Source: Colwellia sp. Arc7-635 (GTDB taxonomy: Bacteria; Pseudomonadota; Gammaproteobacteria; Enterobacterales; Alteromonadaceae). Taken from it: a stretch of 64,000 nucleotides of DNA. A model generated the notes under the pieces. That model did no database searches. It saw only the letters and a program-made list of their open reading frames with translations, and was not told where the DNA came from. The translations under genes were made by a program, and so were the position numbers. The stretch is taken from assembly GCF_003971255.1 (NCBI RefSeq), contig NZ_CP034660.1, forward strand, positions 62,001 to 126,000, read 5' to 3'. The number at the start of each line of letters is the position of its first letter. Position 1 is the first letter of the stretch. Below are positions 26,201 through 33,941 of the stretch, one piece after another.

Positions 26201-27051
26201 TTAGTGAGTTAAAAAATAGTCACGATAGTATTGAATAAATGCAGGGTTATTACGTTCGTTTTCTCGCCATGCTGTTATAGCTGTTTGATACTCTGCGGTA
26301 GGCTTAATTTCTTTTAGTATAGTGTTGATTTGCTGAATAACTTTTTCCCCCAAGCGTTTTTAGGACAAGCAATAGCACCAATATTATAGGCAGGTATATT
26401 TTCTATTGCATAAGCGGCTAGTTGGCCAGTGGACTGAGGATTCTTCATTAAATAGTGCTGAATTTCATAAGGGTAGGCAATACTAATGTCGACTCGCTCT
26501 CGTTCAATCATTTGAAATACACGGTTAAGATCAATGTTGTCTACTTGCACAATGTTTTCAGCATGCTCATGCCTTTTAAAAATATCGTCAATAATATTGC
26601 CATAAGAGCGATTTTTTACATGACCGAAGATTAAAGAGTTTTGTTGAAGAATTTTTTCTAAACTGACTTGTCCGTTATTTAAAAAGGGTAATATTTTTTC
26701 CGGTTTAGCAATAACCCGATTATTTGCATTAAGTATCGATGCATTTGAAAAAATCATCTCTTTTTCGCGTTCAGGTGTTATGTAAAGCGCAGGATGACAA
26801 GCTTGTTTACCGGCTTTGATATCAGCAATGGCTCTAGCCAAAGTGGTTATCGGCATTTCATGTTGATAGTCAGGCATTTGTTCAATAATCATTTGTAGAC
26901 TTTGTTGCACAAACCCTTGGCCTTTATTCTCGCCAAAATTAAAGGTACCAGGAGGTCTATGGTAGGTTTGCCACAAAATAGTGTCTTTTGCCGACACAGA
27001 AAAAGGCAGCATGACTAGCATTAACAAATAACCAAAAGACCTTGTGAACAT
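26201..27051 (-). pseudogene. Periplasmic solute-binding-like protein, frameshifted near the C-terminus
   Basis: The signal peptide (LPFSVSA) and a type-2 periplasmic binding fold (RPPGTFNFGENKGQGFVQQS; GHVKNRSYGNIIDDIFKRHE) resemble the SBP_bac_3/TIGR02285-like group. The continuous frame stops at 26314 after KKLFSKSTLY. Reading one frame over after AWG gives EKVIQQINTILKEIKPTAEY and then a natural end YYRDYFLTH with a stop at 26201-26203. One base is therefore missing in or next to the C5/T5 run at 26342-26351 (G5A5 on the coding strand). The restored protein would be about 283 aa. Sequencing error, slippage or decay are all possible. No permease genes are adjacent, so this is likely not an ABC transporter partner. 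Confidence 0.8.
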
Positions 27052-27354
27052 TTGTTACTAAACCATGACGATAAATAAAGGTAGGAAGTAATATACTTTT
27101 AATTCTGACACTTGTGCAAGTTTTTGTATAAATTGTAGGCAATAAAGTATGGTTTTATTATTTTTATACCTTATAGCCTATATGAGGTCTTATAAAATAT
27201 AACGATTTTTAGGGACGATGTTAGTTGTTCGGATAACTTAGTTAAGCATTAGCGTACATTTTCAGCCTACTCACAGAAAAATCTTCATAAGTAAACACTT
27301 TTAATATCCCAGTTATTAGCAACAGAAAAATACTCATACTAGACTTGCTATAAC
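27052..27354. other. Intergenic stretch, nothing recognised
   Basis: 303 AT-rich bases between the binding-protein start and the adaptor stop. It must hold the leftward promoter for the binding-protein gene. No hairpin, repeat or coding region stands out. Confidence 0.5.
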
Positions 27355-28410
27355 CTATTGCACGACCACTTGCTGCCCTTCATTCAGACGCTCAGCACCG
27401 CGAATAGCTACGTTATCGCCATCTTTTAAATCACCTTCAATGCTAACGCGATCAAAAGTGCCATTTTGCACAATTACCGGCAAACGGTGCACTTTATTGT
27501 CAACACCTATCTTCACTACATAAGTACCATCCATACGTAGGATCAGTGCATCGCGGTGGACAGTTAAGGTGTTTTTAGTTGCTTGAATGGGCACGGTAAC
27601 TTTAACAAGTTGCCCGGCAGCCCATGACTCATTTAAATGTGTAGGAATATTAATTCGCACTTCAAAGGTTTGTGATTTTGCATCTGCGCTTGGGATCAAG
27701 GCACTAATTTTAGCGTTAATCATCTGCCCACTAGCACTGATATTCAAACTATGGCCTTTACGGATAAACGCTAAGTATTTAATCGGCACAAACAGGCGTA
27801 CTTCTAAATGCTCAGTGTCGAGAAGTTTCAACAAGCTATCGCTACGATTAACATCAGTACCTGCTCGTACGATGCGTTCGGTAATAACACCTGAGAATGG
27901 TGCGGTGACATTGGCGCGTTGTATCTGGTCGTTAATCTGTTGTAATTTTAAGTCGGCAATTTCAATATCTGTTTTGGCTAAATCATACTGTGATTGGGTT
28001 TGATCAAGCTGAAACTGTGATGCCGAATTACTTTTTTTAAGCTTCTGTAAACGTTGTACTTCATTCTGTAAATAGTTGACATTAATTTTGGCACGCTTTA
28101 ATTGTGCTTGTTGCTCTAGCTGCATCAATTTTAAAGGTAATAAGTCCATTTTTACCAATACATCACCCGCTTGCACCATGCTACCGGGTTCAGCGAGCCA
28201 TTCAATACGACCATTAACACCAGCCGTAACAGGTACATATGAACGGCTGTGTATGGTGGCCATTAAATCAGTGGTCGCACTTAAATCCATTACCTTAACC
28301 TGATCAACTTTAACCGGTTTAGGTGCAGGACCTTCAGCGGCAATGGTATTCCCTGCAAGTAATATACTGGCACCGAGTATGGCGCTAATAACTTTTTTCA
28401 TTGTAAACAT
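27355..28410 (-). CDS. RND efflux periplasmic adaptor (membrane fusion protein)
   Basis: 351 aa, signal peptide (LLAGNTIAAEG). Typical adaptor layout: beta-strand and lipoyl half (GRIEWLAEPGSMVQAGDVLV), helical hairpin (residues about 95-165, LQLEQQAQLKRAKINVNYL-like), second lipoyl half (VTAPFSGVITERIVRAGTDV), beta-barrel and membrane-proximal domain. It lies 10 bp after the pump gene in the same operon; the order pump then adaptor is the reverse of the common acrAB order. No outer-membrane TolC-like gene is nearby, so a channel encoded elsewhere must be used. Confidence 0.9.
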   Translation of the reverse strand: MFTMKKVISAILGASILLAGNTIAAEGPAPKPVKVDQVKVMDLSATTDLMATIHSRSYVPVTAGVNGRIEWLAEPGSMVQAGDVLVKMDLLPLKLMQLEQQAQLKRAKINVNYLQNEVQRLQKLKKSNSASQFQLDQTQSQYDLAKTDIEIADLKLQQINDQIQRANVTAPFSGVITERIVRAGTDVNRSDSLLKLLDTEHLEVRLFVPIKYLAFIRKGHSLNISASGQMINAKISALIPSADAKSQTFEVRINIPTHLNESWAAGQLVKVTVPIQATKNTLTVHRDALILRMDGTYVVKIGVDNKVHRLPVIVQNGTFDRVSIEGDLKDGDNVAIRGAERLNEGQQVVVQ

Positions 28411-28420
28411 GGGACTTCCT

Positions 28421-31400
28421 TTAATGATTACTTGCTAATGATGTTGGCTCAGTATTAAGCTCATCAGCATGACTTTGTTTGTTACGACTATCAGTATCAA
28501 CGGCGGTGTCTTTGCCGTTGAGTCGCAATAAACTTGGAAATAGCACTAAGGTAAAAATAGCGCTGACGGTCATACCGCCAACAATCACGGTCGCTAAACC
28601 ACGATAAATTTCACTACCAACGCCTGGCATTAACATCAACGGCAACATACCAAATAAACTGGTTAACGTGCTCATATAAACCGGTCTAGCGCGAATGCGT
28701 ACGGCTTGTGCAACGGCGTTGTGAGTCGATAATCCTTCGCGTTCACCTTCCCGAGTTTGATCCACCAGTAAAATCGCGTTGTTAACCACTAAACCTAAGA
28801 GGATGATAAAGCCGATCATGGTCATTAAATCGAGCGATTGAAACGTAAACACATTCAATAAGTTTAACGCTAATACCCCACCCGCGACCGCCATCGGCAT
28901 AACGAGTAGTACTAATAAACTATCTTTCGCTGACTTAAATAATGCCGTCATCAATAAAAATAAAATCAGTAACGCTAGTACAAAGTTTTTCAACATATCA
29001 TTGATAGCATTAGCCATTTCATTGGCATTACCACTGAGTAAAATAGAAGAGTCAGCAGGCAGCAGAGCATTCATTGAGGGTAAAACGCTCGCTTCAATCG
29101 AGTTCAATGCCTCTTCAAGCGACATATCTGCTGGCGGTGAAACTTGTAAACTAATGGTACGTTTCCCGTCAACGCGACGTAATTGAGTTGGTCCCGCTGT
29201 TCGGGTTATTTCGGTAAGCTCGCCAATGGTTTGAACACCCGCTAATGGCGAATGAATCGGCAAAGAGGCAAGTTCGTCAGGTGTATTCCATTGTTTACCA
29301 CGTAAAATCACATTAACGCGGTCATTACCATCGAAGTACTCACTAATAAACAAACCACTAGTATAAGCGCGAATAGCATTAGCAACGTCACGACGCGTTA
29401 AACCTGCCTGTGAAATACGTTGGTCATTCGGTACGAGCTTAAGTTCAGGTTCAGATAAGCTCAAACTAGGGTTTGGAAAGGCGGTTGTGCCAGTCATATT
29501 TTCGTTAATAGCGTCAATGCCCGCTTGAGCAACGGTCATTAAACTTTCAATATCAGGACCTTTAATGTCGATATCAATAGTGCGGCCATTACCACCACCA
29601 GAAACATTGATCATTGAGCCCCTAAATATGAATACTTGTGTGTCAGGTAAATTAGCCATCACTTTCGTTCTGACTTCTTGCATTAGTTCTTCAACACGGG
29701 TTGGGTCATCAGCGTAAATAAAGCCACCAGTTGAACCTGAGCCATAAGAATAAAAGTTATAACTTTTTATTTTTGGCATTTTTTCACCGCTTAAATAAGG
29801 CGCCAAACGCTCTTTAACTAAACTAGCAAATTCATGTTCAATAAAGTCAACGTTACCACCTGGCGGCATATTCAGGCTGTAAAAAAAGCCATCGGTTGGG
29901 GCACGAGGCATAAAGTCGGTTTTAGGCATCATAAGCATAGTCACCAGAATCGAGCCACCGAGCAGGGCAGCTATCCAGCTAAAACGTTTGATGGTTGAAT
30001 TGGTTAATCGCATCACTAACAGAGTCAACTTTTCCCAATAATGGGCAAAAGGATCTGGCGTTTCATCCGCTTTTAACCAGTATTTGCTGGCGATAGGAAT
30101 AATAGTAATGGCCGAGACCAGTGAAGCAATAACGGCAATAGAAAGTGTCAGTGCTAAATCAGAAAATAGCTGGCCTTCAATGCCTTTCATAAATAAAATC
30201 GGCAAAAATATTGCGACACTGGTTGCGGTTGAAGCAAACAGCGCCCCCGTTACTTGCAAGGCTCCGCGCATAACCGCTTTGTTATTGTCCATGCCTAAAC
30301 TGCGCAACCTGACAATATTTTCTTGCACAATAATCGCCGCATCTAAAACTAAACCAACAGAAAAGGCTAAACCGGCTAGTGAAATAACATTTAAACTGCG
30401 ATCGAATGCCGCCAAGGTGATAAACGCCACCATTAACGAGACGGGAATAGTCGCAGCAATAATCAGCGTATTACGAATGCCGCGTAAGAATAACCAGAGA
30501 ATAATTAAGGCCAGTAATACCCCTAAACCTAAGTTATTTTGTACCAGCTCTAGGGCATTTCTTATATGTACTGACGCATCAAAGCTAAGCTCTATGACCA
30601 AACCTGCGGCTTTCATTGGGCCAGCATTGAGTTCTTTAATGGCTATATTAATTTCATCTAGCAAGGCAACGGTGTTGGCATCGTTTTGACGCTTCAAGGT
30701 GAAATAATAGGAAGGTTGCCCACTACGTAAATTAAAGCCAAAGCGATCAACTAAGGTATTTTCCACGGTAGCGACATCTTTTAAATAGATAGGTCGGTCA
30801 CCACTGAAACTGATGATCATATCGGTTAAATTTTCTACGCTATATTGCCCAGAAAATCGTACGGTATATTGTCGGCGACCAACATCTGCTACACCGGCAG
30901 AAACATCACTGGCACGAGCAATAGTTGAACTGATATCGGCAATGGATAAGCCCAGAGAAGCAGTACGCATGGGATCAAAAGTAATGCGTAATTCACGCGG
31001 GCGAGAGCTATTTAAGTTAACTTGCCCCATGCCTGGAATGCGCGAAAAACGTGGTTTAACTACGTCTTCAATTAACTTTTGATATAAGCCTAAATCTGTA
31101 TTTGCGTTATCGGGTAAGGTTTTAATCATTAATGACGCGGTATTTGGTCCACCGCGACCACCGCCAGCCGATACGACTGGCTCTATCGCATCTAAAGGTA
31201 GTGGCGGCGCTTGATTAAGATTATTAATCACATCAAGCATAGCGCGCTGCATATCAGCACCCACGTCAAAAGCGAGAGTTATATTACCAAAGCCGCGTTG
31301 AATGTTGGTCGTAACCTTAGTCACTCCTTGAGTGTTTTTTACAACATTCTCAATGGGTTCAATGATCACTGATTCCATTTCGGCAGGTGCTGCACTGCGC

Positions 31401-31552
31401 CAGCCTGTCGAAATAGTAATTTGTGGTTGTTCAATATCAGGGGTTAATTGAATGGGCAATTTAAGCACGCTCATAAAACCAAACACCATGACCAAAGCAA
31501 CAATGACAATAATGGCCGCTGGATTTTTTAAAGCGCTGCGCGTTAAGTTCAT
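28421..31552 (-). CDS. RND-family efflux permease (HAE1-like)
   Basis: 1043 aa, 12 membrane segments with two large periplasmic loops (AcrB layout). N-terminus MNLTRSALKNPAAIIVIVAL; porter-domain segment PQITISTGWRSAAPAEMESV. At the AcrB Asp407/Asp408 position TM4 reads GLVLDAAIIVQEN, giving Asp404 then Ala405; at the Lys940 position TM10 reads GLVVNNAILLVD, giving Asn924. The proton relay is thus reduced to one Asp, as in some RND subgroups, so proton coupling may differ from AcrB. Substrates are unknown. Divergence from the heavy-metal (CusA) group is clear because its Met pairs and motifs are missing. Confidence 0.9.
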   Translation of the reverse strand: MNLTRSALKNPAAIIVIVALVMVFGFMSVLKLPIQLTPDIEQPQITISTGWRSAAPAEMESVIIEPIENVVKNTQGVTKVTTNIQRGFGNITLAFDVGADMQRAMLDVINNLNQAPPLPLDAIEPVVSAGGGRGGPNTASLMIKTLPDNANTDLGLYQKLIEDVVKPRFSRIPGMGQVNLNSSRPRELRITFDPMRTASLGLSIADISSTIARASDVSAGVADVGRRQYTVRFSGQYSVENLTDMIISFSGDRPIYLKDVATVENTLVDRFGFNLRSGQPSYYFTLKRQNDANTVALLDEINIAIKELNAGPMKAAGLVIELSFDASVHIRNALELVQNNLGLGVLLALIILWLFLRGIRNTLIIAATIPVSLMVAFITLAAFDRSLNVISLAGLAFSVGLVLDAAIIVQENIVRLRSLGMDNNKAVMRGALQVTGALFASTATSVAIFLPILFMKGIEGQLFSDLALTLSIAVIASLVSAITIIPIASKYWLKADETPDPFAHYWEKLTLLVMRLTNSTIKRFSWIAALLGGSILVTMLMMPKTDFMPRAPTDGFFYSLNMPPGGNVDFIEHEFASLVKERLAPYLSGEKMPKIKSYNFYSYGSGSTGGFIYADDPTRVEELMQEVRTKVMANLPDTQVFIFRGSMINVSGGGNGRTIDIDIKGPDIESLMTVAQAGIDAINENMTGTTAFPNPSLSLSEPELKLVPNDQRISQAGLTRRDVANAIRAYTSGLFISEYFDGNDRVNVILRGKQWNTPDELASLPIHSPLAGVQTIGELTEITRTAGPTQLRRVDGKRTISLQVSPPADMSLEEALNSIEASVLPSMNALLPADSSILLSGNANEMANAINDMLKNFVLALLILFLLMTALFKSAKDSLLVLLVMPMAVAGGVLALNLLNVFTFQSLDLMTMIGFIILLGLVVNNAILLVDQTREGEREGLSTHNAVAQAVRIRARPVYMSTLTSLFGMLPLMLMPGVGSEIYRGLATVIVGGMTVSAIFTLVLFPSLLRLNGKDTAVDTDSRNKQSHADELNTEPTSLASNH

Positions 31553-31723
31553 TCAATTATTCCAAAAATTATACTAGTAGCAGTATAAATTGTTCTGCTA
31601 CTAGTGCGCGTAGGCTTAAGGCAAAGTGCCGAAATATTGCGATAGAAAGCACTTTTGATACATTTGATTACATTTGTCGGCCGATGTAGAGAATTCGAAA
31701 TATAAAGCTGACAGTTGATTTCC

Positions 31724-31754
31724 TAGCTTAGCGATTAATTTAATCGCTAAGCTA
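31724..31754. repeat. 14-bp perfect inverted repeat upstream of the RND operon
   Basis: TAGCTTAGCGATTA / TAATCGCTAAGCTA with a 3-nt spacer. The 17 bases TGATTTCCTAGCTTAGC overlapping its left arm (31717-31733) also occur inside the MITE at 16364-16380, so this may be a relic of a related element. It lies in the 31553-31948 gap, which otherwise holds only the second hairpin. Confidence 0.7.
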
Positions 31755-31788
31755 TTTATAAATAAAGTTTTTTCTGGCTATAGCAATG

Positions 31789-31835
31789 CTTTAGTTAATA
31801 AGTCGCTGCAGACAGTTGCGACTTATTAACTAAAG
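31789..31835. repeat. 18-bp perfect inverted repeat
   Basis: Arms CTTTAGTTAATAAGTCGC and its exact complement, separated by 11 nt. It lies about 114 bp beyond the stop of the small membrane-protein gene and about 240 bp upstream of the RND gene. It could be a terminator for the leftward unit starting at 32937, or part of the RND control region. Confidence 0.7.
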
Positions 31836-31948
31836 TTATTGTTGAGTACAATTATGTTAAGACTTTAGCTACTACGTTCTAGTAAAACAGTGATCCCTTT
31901 TAACGTGTTTTACTACTTACTTGCCGTAGCATTGATGTTGATAAGCGA

Positions 31949-32368
31949 TTAATCGGGCAACTTTTCGTCTAGTGCTTTTAAAGAACGTAAAAACAAACCT
32001 AAACCACCCATGGCTAGCACCAATATCACAATTAAATCAAACGATGTCATGGTCTTAAATGAGAAGCGTATTGATGAAATAACACCAAAAATTAAGCCGG
32101 TAATAGCGCCTAAAGAAAGTATCCAGCCAAAAATATTTCTACTATTATAAAAAATAAGCCCAACACCGAACATAAACGGGATCATCACCATACCGCTGGT
32201 AATATTATAGTTGCCACCCATGGCAGAAAAACCATATAAGCGCATACTCATACCAAAATTTGATGTTACTGTGATGGCGTTTAATAACATATAAAATCCA
32301 CCACACATCATGATCAGACCAATAAAAAAATGTCCTAATCCACCTGAAGTACCACCTGCTCCTTTCAT
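31949..32368 (-). CDS. Small integral membrane protein, family not recognised
   Basis: 139 aa with about four hydrophobic segments (FFIGLIMMCGGFYMLL; MVMIPFMFGVGLIFY; ILSLGAITGLIFGVI; LIVILVLAMGGLGLFL), a Gly-rich N-terminus and an acidic end. It follows the zinc-ribbon gene by 20 bp and shares its promoter in the 33101-33149 palindrome. I do not recognise a domain. Its linkage to a flotillin-type operon through a shared promoter suggests an envelope role. Confidence 0.7.
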   Translation of the reverse strand: MKGAGGTSGGLGHFFIGLIMMCGGFYMLLNAITVTSNFGMSMRLYGFSAMGGNYNITSGMVMIPFMFGVGLIFYNSRNIFGWILSLGAITGLIFGVISSIRFSFKTMTSFDLIVILVLAMGGLGLFLRSLKALDEKLPD

Positions 32369-32388
32369 GATTTTTCCTTTATGCTTTA

Positions 32389-32937
32389 TTATTTTTCAGC
32401 TGAGTACGGATCTTCAGCCAATAAGTAGGCTCTTAAATCAGCTTTATTAGGTTGTTGGTACAACCATTCACGTAGCGCTTTAATTTTTGTGTAAGTTTCT
32501 TCACCAAATTTATCTTGGTATATCTCAGCAAAGTTATCTTTCGTACTGTTAGTGCGAATGTTTCTCTGCCAATGCGTTGTTAAAACAGAGTTTAATGAAC
32601 CCGCTAAATTTTCTTTTTTAAGTAGCTCCCATTCACCCTTATCTAACCAAACACCACCAACACTTGCACTATAGTCAATGCGATGATCTGTGGTTGTTGA
32701 TAGTTTAAACTTACGCATAATAGTACCTGTTACGGGGCATAATAATGCTTGCTTTGATTCATCAATATCATATTGCAGGCTTTCATCAAATGAAAACTCT
32801 GGGTTGCGCTCTTTCCAAGCAACATAATCTTCAATCAAAATCCAATTACCGTGACAGTTAGTGCAAGTGTGCGATCTAAACTGGCCTTCGAGAAAACTAG
32901 GGGTTAATTCACCTTGCTTACAACTAGTACATTTCAT
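32389..32937 (-). CDS. Zinc-ribbon (zf-TFIIB-like) protein
   Basis: 182 aa. The N-terminal zinc ribbon has Cys3-x2-Cys6 and Cys25-x2-Cys28 (CTSC, CTNC) followed by HGNWIL, the pattern of zf-TFIIB proteins. A second, degenerate half (LLCPVTGTIMRKFK, then GGVWLDKGEWELL) repeats the theme; the GGVWLDKGE part is the hallmark of that family's C-terminal side. It is acidic, with no membrane segment. Function is unknown. It is transcribed leftwards, divergently from the YqiJ-like/flotillin/ATPase operon. Confidence 0.8.
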   Translation of the reverse strand: MKCTSCKQGELTPSFLEGQFRSHTCTNCHGNWILIEDYVAWKERNPEFSFDESLQYDIDESKQALLCPVTGTIMRKFKLSTTTDHRIDYSASVGGVWLDKGEWELLKKENLAGSLNSVLTTHWQRNIRTNSTKDNFAEIYQDKFGEETYTKIKALREWLYQQPNKADLRAYLLAEDPYSAEK

Positions 32938-33100
32938 TGCTAATACATCCTTTTAACATTTGATTAGTAATACAATAACCAATTTTTTGGCTATTGTTAA
33001 ATTATTGTCATTAGAATTATCCATTAAATCAAAATGCTAGATAGCTTTTAATTTAATGATTTATTACGGGTGCTATGATAATTTGTTGTTATAAATATGT

Positions 33101-33149
33101 TAATTACTATACCTCTTTGACATAATATGTCAAAGAGGTATAGTAATTA
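33101..33149. promoter_or_regulatory. 49-bp palindrome carrying two symmetrical divergent promoters
   Basis: Two 24-bp arms, exactly complementary, around a single central A (33125). On the plus strand TTGACA (33117-33122), a 16-bp spacer and TATAGT (33139-33144) make a near-consensus sigma70 promoter pointing to 33218. By symmetry the minus strand has the same hexamers (-35 at 33133-33128, -10 at 33111-33106) pointing to 32937. The two promoters overlap, so RNA polymerase could serve only one direction at a time. The arms could also be a regulator site or a cruciform. Confidence 0.75.
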
Positions 33150-33217
33150 GTCATAAACTTTATATTAAATAAAGTTAAACCTAGGTTAATGTTGGCTATT
33201 TGCTTTAAGGATGAACT

Positions 33218-33856
33218 ATGGAACAACTGTTTGAAGTCGCGTCACAATTTCCTACCGTAATCTATTCAGCGTTACTCGGTATCGTTGTTGTTTATTGGCT
33301 TGTTGGCGTATTAGGACTTATCGATCTCGATTTAGGCGGTGATGCAGACCTAGACCTAGATATCGACAGTGATGTTGATGTTTCTGTCGGCGGACTTACC
33401 GGTTTAATGCTCACTTTCGGACTCACAGGTGTACCGTTTACCCTCGTTATTAGCATCGTTATTCTTATTTGCTGGTTAATCAGCTTCTATCTACAATTTT
33501 ATCTACTGACTTGGTTACCCGATGGCTGGTTATATTATTTAATGGCAACCATAAGCTGTTGTGCAATTTTCTTAATATCATTACCGATCACCGCAATTGT
33601 TATACGACCGTTAAAAGGCATGTTTAAAAGCGTACAGGCAACGAGTAGTCATCATTTAGTGGGTAAAGAGGCGACTATTGCAACCAGTAGCGTCAGCGAA
33701 AAATTTGGTCAGGCGCGGGTATTTAATGACGGGGCAGAGATATTAATCGATGTGCGTTGTGACCCCGAACACATATTAAAAGCAGGCGATAAAGTACTGG
33801 TTATTGAGTACTTACAAGCAGGCCATGCTTATATCGTCGCACCTTATACACCCTAA
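33218..33856 (+). CDS. YqiJ-like membrane protein (OB-fold, NfeD-related)
   Basis: 212 aa. N-terminal membrane segment (VIYSALLGIVVVYWLVGVLG), a striking Asp-rich stretch (about residues 37-57, alternating Asp with Leu, Ile or Val), two or three further membrane segments, and a C-terminal cytosolic beta-domain (LVGKEATIATSS to HAYIVAPY) resembling the OB fold of NfeD/YqiJ proteins. Such proteins pair with flotillin-type SPFH proteins, and one follows here 85 bp downstream. It probably forms a membrane microdomain complex with it. The Asp-rich part might bind divalent cations (inference). Confidence 0.8.
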   Translation: MEQLFEVASQFPTVIYSALLGIVVVYWLVGVLGLIDLDLGGDADLDLDIDSDVDVSVGGLTGLMLTFGLTGVPFTLVISIVILICWLISFYLQFYLLTWLPDGWLYYLMATISCCAIFLISLPITAIVIRPLKGMFKSVQATSSHHLVGKEATIATSSVSEKFGQARVFNDGAEILIDVRCDPEHILKAGDKVLVIEYLQAGHAYIVAPYTP

Positions 33857-33941
33857 CTTTTTACAAAAATATAATTCAAACAAACCTAACTCATAAAGCC
33901 ACCTAGTGTGTGGCTGTTGTTTAAAATAAGAGGAAGAACAC

